A DNA stretch of 8,363 nt from Pseudomonadota bacterium (GTDB lineage: Bacteria > Pseudomonadota > Alphaproteobacteria > UBA828 > JAPUJA01): the NCBI GenBank assembly GCA_027296525.1, contig JAPUJA010000107.1:1-8363 (forward strand), in the 5' to 3' direction. Below, one piece after another: positions 1 to 7,369 of the stretch (its first letter is position 1; each line of letters begins with the position of its first letter). The position numbers were made by a program, and so were the translations under genes. The notes under the pieces are model-generated. The model made no database searches. It saw only the letters and a list, made by a program, of their open reading frames with translations, and was not told where the DNA came from.

Positions 1-741
1 ATCCTTTCGCCAGCCGGTGAGCAAGAGGTCCTCGCTCCAGGAGGGCGCCTGGGCCGAGAGCGAACGGTCGGCGCCCAACACGAAGGAGGCGCCGTCGAAG
101 ACGAGCTCGTCCTGCCCGCCCACCTGATTGACATAGATGAGCGGGAGGTTCGCCTCGGTCACCCGGGCGACCGCGAGGCTTAGGCGTTCGTCCACCTTAT
201 CGAGCTCGAAGGGTGAGCTATTGATCACGATCAGTATCTCGGCACCGCATTCGTCGAGGCATTCGGTGACTTCGCCGGCCCACATGTCCTCGCAGACCAT
301 GACCCCGAGGCGAGCGCCGCGGAACGGAATGGGCCCCGGGAGCGGTCCGGGCGCGAACACGCGCTTTTCGTCGAACACGCCGTAATTCGGCAGATCGTAT
401 TTGGAGCGCGTCGCCGCGATGGCGCCTCCCTCGAGCAGCAGGGCGGCGTTGTGAAGTTTGCTCCCTTCACGCCACGGCACGCCGAGGAGCATGGCCGGGC
501 CGCCGTCCGCGGTATCCTTCGCCAAGTCTTCGAGCGCGCGCCGGGTCGCTTCCTGAAACATCGGCTTCAGCACCAGATCCTCGGGCGGATAGCCGGTGAC
601 GATGAGTTCCGAATAGACGACGAGATCGGCACCCCCCGCCGCCGCCTGGGCACGCGCCTTTCGGACCATCCCGATATTGCCTTCGATATCGCCGACGGTC
701 GGGTTGAGTTGCGCGAGCGCAATCGTCAACGATTCGGTCAT
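1..741 (-). CDS. nadE: Glutamine-dependent NAD+ synthetase, N-terminal part (cut by window edge)
   Basis: The enzyme amidates nicotinate adenine dinucleotide to NAD+ with ATP, using ammonia released from glutamine. Only the first 247 residues are present: the nitrilase-like glutaminase domain, with the ATP-binding synthetase domain expected beyond position 1. The nitrilase triad is visible as Glu45 (in SELIVTGYPPEDL), Lys114 (in RSKYDLPNYGVFDE) and Cys150 (in VCEDMW). The stretch after the lysine, LPNYGVFDE, is characteristic of NadE rather than of other nitrilases. The reading frame stays open to the window edge, so nothing here suggests a broken gene. The ATG at 741 begins MTESLTIALAQLNPTVGDIE, the normal family start, although the ribosome binding site before it is poor. 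It lies 58 bp downstream of the nicotinate phosphoribosyltransferase gene, so two steps of NAD salvage are adjacent and probably cotranscribed. Confidence 0.95.
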   Translation of the reverse strand, partial: MTESLTIALAQLNPTVGDIEGNIGMVRKARAQAAAGGADLVVYSELIVTGYPPEDLVLKPMFQEATRRALEDLAKDTADGGPAMLLGVPWREGSKLHNAALLLEGGAIAATRSKYDLPNYGVFDEKRVFAPGPLPGPIPFRGARLGVMVCEDMWAGEVTECLDECGAEILIVINSSPFELDKVDERLSLAVARVTEANLPLIYVNQVGGQDELVFDGASFVLGADRSLSAQAPSWSEDLLLTGWRKD

Positions 742-799
742 GGTCGACTGTTCTTGACGAGAGAGCTGGAGGTGACAGTAGGGAGCGCCAAAATGGCTG

Positions 800-1954
800 T
801 CAATTGCGTCCCCGGCCGGACGCGGCGCTCCCGTGGCCGTCGCGGAGCAGGAACTCCCGTCCCACCTTCACGAGCGGTTCGCCGTCATAGGCGACGATAT
901 CGGCGGTGGCATAGGTGTCGGCCCAGCTCTCCGGCAGGTAGGAGCCTGTGCCGATCACGTCGATCGGTGCACCGACGCTCGCCATCACCTTGCACTTCGC
1001 CGGGTCGAAGCCGGAACTCGCGACGATCGTCGCCCGCTCGATACCCGCCTCGTCGAGCGCGTCGCGCAGATGAAAGATCGCGGCGGCCGAAACCCCGGTG
1101 CCCACGAGCCAGCGCAGCTCGTTCTCGGTGCGATACTGGCGGATCGCATCGCGCGCGTGCCGCTCGAGCACCGCGTAGGACTTCGCGATGTCGAGACCCT
1201 CGACATAGCGACCGCCGTGGGTGTCGATCCGCAACCCCAACCGTCCCGCCTCGACGAGATCGGGAAAGCGCCGGCAGACCGCGAGCGCGTCGCTGATCTC
1301 GTGGCCGAAATAGTCGATCAGAACGATCAGATCGTCGTTCGGATAGGTCTCGTGGAACATCTCGGCCGCGCGCACGGACGAGCCCGCATAACCGATCAAG
1401 GCATGGGGCATCGTGCCCATGCCGGCCTGATTCCCGAAGTAATGAGCGGTCGCGTCGGTCGCGTTGCCGATGAAACCCTTCGCACCGACCTCGTGCTTCG
1501 CGGCATTCGAGCCGACACTCGCCCCGTAGGCCATCATGTCCGCCATTTCGGCTCCGGCGCAGTGGCGCGCGTCCATGGCGATGAACGCCACCTCGGGAAG
1601 ATCGGCGCACATCCCGAAAGCGTTGTAGGCCGCCACGCACGGGGAACCCAACTTCTGAAGATAGAGGGTTTCGAGATCGACGAGGTGATAGAGAGAGCCC
1701 GAAAGATAGACCAGCGGCTCGCCCGCACCCACCCACGCCCCTTCGTCGAAGCGGAGATCGATGTCGAACTCGACATTCCGCGTCTCGGCAACCTCGCGCA
1801 GCCAATCCATCATGATTCGCGGAGCGAAGCGCACGGGCCCACGCATGAAGAGCGCATAGGTCGCGCGCCGATCGCCGAACCGACTTACGGTATCCTTCGT
1901 CTTGACGAAATAGCGGTCGGTCAGTCGCTCGATATCGTCCGCCGAGTGCGCCAT
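800..1954 (-). CDS. pncB: Nicotinate phosphoribosyltransferase
   Basis: This enzyme joins nicotinate to PRPP, with ATP, to give nicotinate mononucleotide, the entry step of the Preiss-Handler NAD salvage route in the cytoplasm. The 384 residues include GMGTMPHAL with His184, at the position of the histidine that is phosphorylated in characterised family members. DTHGG (244-248), SSGFDP (313-318) and GTGSYLP (335-341) follow, the last two in the usual phosphate- and PRPP-binding region. The HAL form of the histidine motif and the length match the shorter bacterial and archaeal type rather than E. coli PncB. Quinolinate phosphoribosyltransferase (NadC) is related but shorter and lacks this arrangement. 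The C-terminus ends in a Gly/Ser/Arg-rich tail of about 13 residues that looks unconserved. The ATG at 1954 has a strong purine-rich ribosome binding site. The gene sits 66 bp after DAHP synthase and 58 bp before nadE. Confidence 0.92.
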   Translation of the reverse strand: MAHSADDIERLTDRYFVKTKDTVSRFGDRRATYALFMRGPVRFAPRIMMDWLREVAETRNVEFDIDLRFDEGAWVGAGEPLVYLSGSLYHLVDLETLYLQKLGSPCVAAYNAFGMCADLPEVAFIAMDARHCAGAEMADMMAYGASVGSNAAKHEVGAKGFIGNATDATAHYFGNQAGMGTMPHALIGYAGSSVRAAEMFHETYPNDDLIVLIDYFGHEISDALAVCRRFPDLVEAGRLGLRIDTHGGRYVEGLDIAKSYAVLERHARDAIRQYRTENELRWLVGTGVSAAAIFHLRDALDEAGIERATIVASSGFDPAKCKVMASVGAPIDVIGTGSYLPESWADTYATADIVAYDGEPLVKVGREFLLRDGHGSAASGRGRN

Positions 1955-1956
1955 GT

Positions 1957-1965
1957 CCCTCCCCC
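1957..1965 (-). promoter_or_regulatory. Ribosome binding site of pncB
   Basis: Read on the minus strand, GGGGGAGGG ends two bases before the ATG at 1954. The match to the anti-Shine-Dalgarno sequence is strong but sits closer to the start than usual. It supports 1954 as the start of pncB. Confidence 0.6.
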
Positions 1966-2020
1966 GGAGCGGGATCGGCCGGTCAGCCTGAAACGACCCG
2001 GGGCCGTTCGGTCGAGGGCC

Positions 2021-3424
2021 TTAGAACGCCGCCTGAACTTTCCGGCGATCGCCGTCCCGCTCCTCTTTAAGCGCTTCCGCGATGAGAAAAGCAAGTTCGA
2101 GACTCTGCGAGGCGTTGAGGCGCGGGTCGCAGTGGGTGTGATAGCGATCCGCGAGGTTCTCCTCGGTAATCGCCTGCGCCCCGCCCAAGCATTCGGTGAC
2201 GTCCTGGCCGGTCATTTCGAAGTGGACCCCACCCGCGTGCGTCCCTTCCGCCCGATGGACCGCGAAGAAACCCCTCACCTCGGCCAGAACGCTCTCGACC
2301 CGGCGGGTCTTGTAGCCGGTCGACGACTTGATCGTGTTGCCGTGCATCGGATCGCACGACCACACGATGCGGCGCCCTTCCCGCTCGACCGCGCGGATGA
2401 GCGGCGGCAACAACGATTCCACTTTCTCGGCGCCGAAGCGGCAGATCACGGTGAGCCGGCCCGGCGCGTTCGCCGGGTTCAGGATATCGATCAACTCGAG
2501 CAAGCCGTCGGGCGTCATCGAAGGTCCGGTCTTGAGCCCGATCGGATTGCCGATGCCGCGCAAGAAATCCACATGGGCACCGTCCGGCTGGCGCGTTCGG
2601 TCACCGACCCAAAGCATATGCGCCGAGCAGTCGTACCAATCGCCGGTCGTCGAATCGATCCTTGTGAGCGCCTGCTCGTACCCCAGAAGCAGCGCCTCGT
2701 GGGAGGTGTAGAACTCGGTTTCGTGAATCTGCGGCGCCACGTCGGAGGTGAGGCCGCAGGCTTCGAGAAAGGCGAGCGCCTCGGTCAGCCGGTCGGCAAG
2801 ATCCCTGTAACGCTCGCCCTGAGGGCTGTGGGCGACGAAACCGAGGTTCCACCGGTGCACCTGGTGAAGATCGGCATAGCCGCCCTGGGAGAAGGCGCGC
2901 AGGAGATTGAGCGTCGCGGCCGACTGGCCGTAGGCCTGGATCATGCGCTGGGGATCGGGCGTGCGCGCCTGGGCCGTGAACTCCATGCCGTTAACCATAT
3001 CGCCCCGATAGGAGGGCAGCGTGACGCCGTCATTGGTCTCGGTGGGCGCGGAACGGGGCTTCGCGAACTGGCCCGCTATGCGACCCAACTTCACCACGGG
3101 ACAGGCCGCGCCGAAGGTCAGGACCACCGCCATCTGCAGCAGCACGCGGAACATGTCGCGGATGTTGTCGGCGTGGAATTCGGCAAAGCTCTCGGCGCAA
3201 TCGCCGCCCTGAAGGAGGAAGGCCCGGCCCTCGCAGACGGCGGCCAGGCGCTCGCCGAGGCGGCGGGCCTCGCCCGCGAAAACCAAGGGCGGATAAGTCT
3301 TTAGGCGCTCCTCGACGGCAGCCAGGCCGGCCGGATCCGGCCAGTCGGGCTGTTGCTCGAGCGCGAGGGCGCGCCAAGCCTCAGGGCTCCACTGGCCTGC
3401 CGCCATCTTCATCGGATTTGTCAT
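2021..3424 (-). CDS. aroG: Class II 3-deoxy-7-phosphoheptulonate (DAHP) synthase
   Basis: The enzyme condenses phosphoenolpyruvate and erythrose 4-phosphate to DAHP, the committed step of the shikimate pathway to aromatic amino acids. It belongs to the class II (plant and Mycobacterium) family, unrelated in sequence to E. coli AroF/G/H. Expected metal ligands are Cys76 (in QGGDCAES), His361 (in DPMHGN), Glu403 (in HFEMTGQ) and Asp433 (in HCDPRLN). The His-Glu-Asp spacing of 42 and 30 residues equals that of the M. tuberculosis enzyme. GRIAGQFAKPRS is the family phosphate-binding segment. The 467 residues are full length. The N-terminus is short compared with the mycobacterial enzyme, so regulation may differ (inference). 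The start is uncertain: ATGs at 3424, 3412 and 3406 are all possible and none has a good ribosome binding site. The gene follows gor by 39 bp. Confidence 0.96.
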   Translation of the reverse strand: MTNPMKMAAGQWSPEAWRALALEQQPDWPDPAGLAAVEERLKTYPPLVFAGEARRLGERLAAVCEGRAFLLQGGDCAESFAEFHADNIRDMFRVLLQMAVVLTFGAACPVVKLGRIAGQFAKPRSAPTETNDGVTLPSYRGDMVNGMEFTAQARTPDPQRMIQAYGQSAATLNLLRAFSQGGYADLHQVHRWNLGFVAHSPQGERYRDLADRLTEALAFLEACGLTSDVAPQIHETEFYTSHEALLLGYEQALTRIDSTTGDWYDCSAHMLWVGDRTRQPDGAHVDFLRGIGNPIGLKTGPSMTPDGLLELIDILNPANAPGRLTVICRFGAEKVESLLPPLIRAVEREGRRIVWSCDPMHGNTIKSSTGYKTRRVESVLAEVRGFFAVHRAEGTHAGGVHFEMTGQDVTECLGGAQAITEENLADRYHTHCDPRLNASQSLELAFLIAEALKEERDGDRRKVQAAF

Positions 3425-3431
3425 GGGGGCT

Positions 3432-3441
3432 GCGTATACGC
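3432..3441. repeat. 10-bp perfect palindrome upstream of DAHP synthase
   Basis: GCGTATACGC reads the same on both strands and lies 7 bp before the first ATG of the DAHP synthase gene, within the 39-bp gap after gor. Its TATACG core also resembles a -10 element on the minus strand, but I see no matching -35. A palindrome of this length is expected several times by chance in 8 kb, so a role as an operator is only possible. Confidence 0.25.
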
Positions 3442-3463
3442 CTAATTTCGTTCGGTTTCCAGT

Positions 3464-4822
3464 TCATTCGGCGGCTTCGCGCAGGGACTCGGCGAGGGTC
3501 ACGAACTCTTCGGCCGAGGTCGGATGAACCGCCACGGTCGCGTCGAACTCGGCCTTCGTCGCCGTGGCCTTGACCAGGATGCCGAGAACCTGAATGAGCT
3601 CGCCCGCGTCCGCGCCGACCATGTGGCAGCCGACCACGCGATCGCTCGCGCGCTCGACGACGAGCTTCATCATCACCTTCTCGCTGCGCCCCGTCAGGGT
3701 GTGCTTGAGCGGGCGGAAGCTCGTGCGGTAGACGTCGATCGCCTCGAATTCCGCGCGCGCCTCGGCTTCGGTGAAGCCCACGGTTCCCACTTCGGGCTGA
3801 CTGAAGACGGCCGTCGGCACGTCCCGGTGATCGAGCATCTGGGGGTTGTCGTTGTAGAGGGTTTCGGTCAGACAGCGGCCCTCACGGATCGCCACGGGCG
3901 TCAGATTCAGCCGATCGGTGCAGTCGCCGATCGCATAGATGTTGGGGATATTGCTGCGCGACCACTGATCGACGATGACGGCGCCCTTCCGGTTGAGCTC
4001 GACACCCGCCTCGACGAGGCCGATGCCGTGGCCGTTCGGCGCCCGCCCGGTGGCGAACAGGATCTGATCGGTCTCGATCGCGTCGCCTCGTGTCGTCCGC
4101 GCGATCAGCCGTTCGCCCTCCCTTTCGATCTTTTCGATGTTGGTCTCGAGGCGCAAATCGACGCCCTTCTCGCGCATCTGCTCATAGAGCGTCGTGCGGA
4201 TATCCTCGTCGAAGCCCCTGAGGATCATCTCGCCCCGATAGAGCTGGATGGTCTCGGCGCCCAGCCCGTTGAAGATGCCGGCGAATTCACAGGCGATGTA
4301 GGCGCCGCCGACGATCACGATGCGGCGGGGAAAACGCTCGAGATCGAACGCTTCGTTCGAACTGATGGCGTGTTCGATGCCGGGAACCTCGGGCATCACC
4401 GGCCAGGCGCCCGTCGCGATGACGATGGTGTCGGCGCTGTAGGTCTTGGAGCCGACCTCCACATGGTGGCGATCGACGAGCCGGCCACGCTCCGGAAGAT
4501 AAGCGACGCCGGCATCCTCGAGCAGGCGTTCGTAGATGCCGTCGAGCCGCGTCAGTTCGCGCTTCTTCGCGGCGACGAGAGCGGGCCAGTCGAAGCGCAC
4601 ATTCTCAACACTCCAGCCATAGCTCGCCGCGTCCTCGAACTCCTCGCGGTAGTGAGAGGCGTAGACGTAGAACTTTTTCGGGATGCAACCCCGGTTGACG
4701 CAGGTGCCGCCGATCACGCTGTCTTCGCAGATGGCGGCCTTCGCGCCGTAGCCCCCGGCGCGGCGCGCGCACGCGACGCCGCCCGAACCCGCCCCGATGA
4801 CGAAGAGATCGAAGTCGGCCAT
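3464..4822 (-). CDS. gor: Glutathione-disulfide reductase
   Basis: This flavoenzyme reduces oxidised glutathione with NADPH in the cytoplasm. At 452 residues it has the whole family plan: the FAD loop GAGSGG (10-15), the redox disulfide Cys41/Cys46 in GGTCVNRGCIPKK, the NADPH domain from about 168, the second FAD motif AIGDCTD, and the C-terminal HPTSAEE with His433 and Glu438 as the active-site pair. Arg196 and Arg202 in YRGEMILR match the two arginines that select NADPH in E. coli Gor, arguing against lipoamide dehydrogenase or mercuric reductase. One oddity is the NADPH loop, which reads GGAYIA (172-177) with Ala174 where most family members have Gly. The gene starts 12 bp after gabD with only a weak ribosome binding site, so translational coupling is likely. 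It can serve the glutathione used by the formaldehyde genes upstream. Confidence 0.96.
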   Translation of the reverse strand: MADFDLFVIGAGSGGVACARRAGGYGAKAAICEDSVIGGTCVNRGCIPKKFYVYASHYREEFEDAASYGWSVENVRFDWPALVAAKKRELTRLDGIYERLLEDAGVAYLPERGRLVDRHHVEVGSKTYSADTIVIATGAWPVMPEVPGIEHAISSNEAFDLERFPRRIVIVGGAYIACEFAGIFNGLGAETIQLYRGEMILRGFDEDIRTTLYEQMREKGVDLRLETNIEKIEREGERLIARTTRGDAIETDQILFATGRAPNGHGIGLVEAGVELNRKGAVIVDQWSRSNIPNIYAIGDCTDRLNLTPVAIREGRCLTETLYNDNPQMLDHRDVPTAVFSQPEVGTVGFTEAEARAEFEAIDVYRTSFRPLKHTLTGRSEKVMMKLVVERASDRVVGCHMVGADAGELIQVLGILVKATATKAEFDATVAVHPTSAEEFVTLAESLREAAE

Positions 4823-4834
4823 GGGGTTGCCGGA

Positions 4835-6325
4835 TTAGGTGTCGAGGCCGCCGAGGCAGTGATACTTCACCTCGAGGAACTCCTCGATGCCGTGATGCGA
4901 GCCCTCGCGCCCGATGCCCGACTCCTTCATGCCCCCGAAGGGCGCCTCGGCGGCCGAGATGATGCCGACATTGATGCCGACGATGCCGTATTCGAGCGCC
5001 TCGGCGACGCGCCAGATGCGCCCGACGTCGCGGCTGTAGAAATAGGCCGCGAGCCCGAACTCGGTATCGTTGGCGAGCCGGATGGCCTCGCCCTCGTCCT
5101 CGAAACGGAAGAGCGGCGCGACGGGCCCGAAGGTTTCCTCGCGCGCGACCTTCATCTGGGTGTCGACGCCCGTCAGCACCGTGGGCTCAAAGAAGGTGCC
5201 GCCCAAGGCATGTCGCTTGCCGCCGGAAACGATCTTGGCCCCCTTCTCGACGGCGTCGGCGATATGCTCCTCGACCTTCTCGACCGCCGCCATGTCGATC
5301 ATCGGCCCCTGCTCGGAGCCGCTTTCGGTGCCGGGAGCGACCTTGAGCTTGCCCGTGGCCGCCGCGAGCTTCCCGGCAAAGGCATCATAGACGCGGTCTT
5401 GGACGAGGAAGCGGTTGGCGCACACGCAGGTCTGCCCCGCGTTGCGGTATTTCGACTGCATCGCGCCCACGATCGCCGCGTCGATGTCGGCGTCGTCGAA
5501 CACGATGAAGGGCGCGTTGCCCCCGAGCTCCATCGACACCTTCTTGACCGTCTTGGCGCACTGCGCGATCAGGATTTTCCCGACCTCGGTCGATCCGGTG
5601 AAGGTGAGCTTGCGCACGGCCGGATTGCCGGTGAGCTCGCCGCCCACCTGAGACGCCGGGCCCGTGATGACCGAGAGCACGCCCGCCGGAACCCCGGCGC
5701 GCTCGGCGAGCTCGCAGAGCGCGAGCGCCGAGAACGGCGTCGCCGTCGCGGGCCGAACGATCATCGTGCAGCCCGCGGCGAGCGCGGGCCCGGCCTTGCG
5801 CGTAATCATCGCCGCCGGGAAATTCCAGGGCGTGATCGCCGCGCACACGCCGACCGGCTCCTTCGTCACCAGGATTCGGCGATCGCCGAGCGGCGAGGGG
5901 ATCGTCTCGCCATAGACGCGGCGCGCCTCCTCGGCAAACCAGTCGAGGAAGGAAGCGGCGTAGCCGATCTCGCCGCGCGATTCGGTCAGGGGCTTGCCCT
6001 GTTCGGCGGTCATGATGAGCGCGAGATCTTCCTGGTTCGCCATCATCAGCTCGTGCCACTTGCGCAGGATCTGGCCGCGCTCCTTCGCGCTCTTGGCGCG
6101 CCACTCGGGGTAAGCGCGCGCCGCAGCCTCAATCGCGCGGCGCGTCTCGGCACGGCCGAGCTTCGGCACCGTTCCGAGCACGGAGCCGTCGGCCGGGTTG
6201 GTCACGTCGATGGTTTCGCCCGACTCGGCGTCGATCCAGCCCCCGTCGACATAGCACCGTTGACGAAACAGGCTGTCATCGCTGATCGGCAAAGCAAGTT
6301 CCTTGATCGCGGTCGCCACACTCAT
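4835..6325 (-). CDS. gabD: NAD(P)-dependent succinate-semialdehyde dehydrogenase
   Basis: The enzyme oxidises succinate semialdehyde, and possibly similar aldehydes, to the acid, classically the last step of GABA catabolism. The 496 residues follow E. coli GabD closely over most of their length. Visible sites are the oxyanion-hole Asn168 (TPWNFP), general base Glu266 (MELGGNAPF), catalytic Cys300 (GQTCVCANR), and Glu397 (EETFGP) for the nicotinamide ribose. Cys302, two residues after the nucleophile, allows the disulfide switch described for E. coli GabD and human SSADH. The usual Lys of the KPA..TP motif is Arg191 (VRPATATP). Related glutarate-semialdehyde dehydrogenase (DavD) cannot be excluded from sequence alone. 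The start at 6325 has a good ribosome binding site. The neighbour 93 bp upstream is a PLP transaminase that could supply the aldehyde; no fold-type I GABA transaminase is present in the window. Confidence 0.94.
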   Translation of the reverse strand: MSVATAIKELALPISDDSLFRQRCYVDGGWIDAESGETIDVTNPADGSVLGTVPKLGRAETRRAIEAAARAYPEWRAKSAKERGQILRKWHELMMANQEDLALIMTAEQGKPLTESRGEIGYAASFLDWFAEEARRVYGETIPSPLGDRRILVTKEPVGVCAAITPWNFPAAMITRKAGPALAAGCTMIVRPATATPFSALALCELAERAGVPAGVLSVITGPASQVGGELTGNPAVRKLTFTGSTEVGKILIAQCAKTVKKVSMELGGNAPFIVFDDADIDAAIVGAMQSKYRNAGQTCVCANRFLVQDRVYDAFAGKLAAATGKLKVAPGTESGSEQGPMIDMAAVEKVEEHIADAVEKGAKIVSGGKRHALGGTFFEPTVLTGVDTQMKVAREETFGPVAPLFRFEDEGEAIRLANDTEFGLAAYFYSRDVGRIWRVAEALEYGIVGINVGIISAAEAPFGGMKESGIGREGSHHGIEEFLEVKYHCLGGLDT

Positions 6326-6333
6326 CGCTCAAT

Positions 6334-6340
6334 CTCCCTC
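6334..6340 (-). promoter_or_regulatory. Ribosome binding site of gabD
   Basis: GAGGGAG on the minus strand lies 8 bases before the ATG at 6325, a near-ideal spacing that fixes the gabD start. No promoter-like pair or terminator hairpin stands out in the rest of the 93-bp gap (6326-6418). Confidence 0.65.
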
Positions 6341-6418
6341 AATTCATTGACGCCCCCCCGCCCCTCGAGCAAGCCCGGCAGGCCGTCACGGTGAGGCGAA
6401 CGGTTCTCACGGACTCGG

Positions 6419-7315
6419 TCAGGCCGCGAGGATGTCGGCGACCGTCGTTCCGCACCAGCCCTCTTCCCGGCGGTGCCAATAGGACTCGGAGAGGCGGCTG
6501 GTGATGAGGCCGGGCGCGCCGTTGCCCAAGGGCGCTCCGTCGATGGCGGTCACCGGTAGGATGCCCCCTGCGGTCGATGTCACGAAAGCCTCGTCGGCGT
6601 TTCGAAGCTCGTCCGGCGCGACTTTCCGGGTCTCGAGCGGCACCTTCTCCATTTCGCAGAGCTCGATCGTCGAGCGCCGCGATATCCCTTCGAGACAATT
6701 CGAGTCCGGCGTCGCGGCCGTTCCATCCTTGACGGCAAAGATGTTGTAGCCCGGGCCCTCGGCAAGGTTGCCGTCGGGACCGCACAGGACCGAGTCGTCG
6801 CACTCATGCTCGTAGGCTTCGTATTGGGACTGGATCAAGTCCCCCCAATGGAAATTCTTGCAACGCGTGTCGACGGCGCGGCTCGAAATGCGCTCGATGC
6901 TGCTGATAAACAGGTTCACGCCTTTCTTGCTCTTCTCCTCCCCCCACAGCCAGATATAGGGCACGATGTAGGCGCAGAACTGATTTTCACAGAGCTTCGG
7001 GTCGCGCGAACCCTCCGGATACTCGCCGCGCGTCACATGCATGTGGACGAAAGCATTCTTGATGCCGGTCTTTTCGCAAGCGCCCGCCAGGATCTTAGCG
7101 GTTTCCGCGTTGCTGTAGGGGTTCTCGAGGTGGAACCCCGCGCAGGAGCGCGCGAAGCGCTCGAGATGCTCGTCGAGCTTGAAGAAATAGTCGTTCCAGG
7201 TGGAGGTGACGTCGTAGACCACGTCGCTGTGGAGGAAGCCCGTGTCGAAGATCGACATCTTCGCCTCCTCCAGCGGCAGGTAGTCGCCGCCCATGAAGGC
7301 AATCCCTTCGCCCAT
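6419..7315 (-). CDS. Fold-type IV PLP transaminase, (R)-amine transaminase-like
   Basis: This is a class IV aminotransferase of 298 residues. Lys153 (in CKNFHWGD) is the PLP lysine, Glu186 (LAEGPGYN) should contact the pyridine nitrogen, and TSTAGG (246-251) binds phosphate. Automatic annotation would probably call it a branched-chain aminotransferase. However, GFLHSDVVYDV (26-36), PYIW (119-122), KNFHWGDL (153-160) and TSTAGGILPV resemble, from memory, the (R)-selective amine transaminases such as the Aspergillus terreus enzyme. His29, Tyr34 and Trp157 match active-site positions there. The substrate-pocket segment FVHMHVTRG (89-97) has His91 where that enzyme has Glu, so the substrate may be different. 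It is unusually cysteine-rich, with ten. The ATG at 7315 has a good ribosome binding site. It is followed by gabD, which suggests amine-to-aldehyde-to-acid chemistry (inference). D-amino acid or branched-chain transaminase activity remains possible. Confidence 0.88.
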   Translation of the reverse strand: MGEGIAFMGGDYLPLEEAKMSIFDTGFLHSDVVYDVTSTWNDYFFKLDEHLERFARSCAGFHLENPYSNAETAKILAGACEKTGIKNAFVHMHVTRGEYPEGSRDPKLCENQFCAYIVPYIWLWGEEKSKKGVNLFISSIERISSRAVDTRCKNFHWGDLIQSQYEAYEHECDDSVLCGPDGNLAEGPGYNIFAVKDGTAATPDSNCLEGISRRSTIELCEMEKVPLETRKVAPDELRNADEAFVTSTAGGILPVTAIDGAPLGNGAPGLITSRLSESYWHRREEGWCGTTVADILAA

Positions 7316-7322
7316 CTGATTA

Positions 7323-7329
7323 TCCCCCT
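7323..7329 (-). promoter_or_regulatory. Ribosome binding site of the transaminase gene
   Basis: AGGGGGA on the minus strand lies 7 bases before the ATG at 7315 and selects that start over the internal ATG at residue 8. Confidence 0.6.
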
Positions 7330-7369
7330 AATTTCAGTAACCTTTTTTGCACGCGCTCCCGCGCTCACC

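Noticed and set aside
451..1296. Open frame of 281 codons on the plus strand across the nadE-pncB junction
   Set aside because: Its second half is a low-complexity Arg/Ser/Pro-rich translation and it lies opposite two well-supported genes.
1955..2020. Possible terminator between DAHP synthase and pncB
   Set aside because: A 5-bp stem (CGACC/GGTCG) followed by three T residues is visible, but it is too short and weak to call.
833..3304. Open frame of 823 codons on the plus strand
   Set aside because: It lies opposite pncB and DAHP synthase, whose family motifs are clear. Long antisense frames are common in high-GC genomes, and its translation shows no recognisable domain.
3524..6394. Open frame of 956 codons on the plus strand
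   Set aside because: It is antisense to gor and gabD, and its His/Asp/Arg/Gly-rich translation is typical of a shadow frame. Its length is notable, but nothing supports expression.
6419..7315. Plain branched-chain amino acid aminotransferase (IlvE)
   Set aside because: The pocket segments and the KNFHW motif around the PLP lysine fit the (R)-amine transaminase group better than IlvE.
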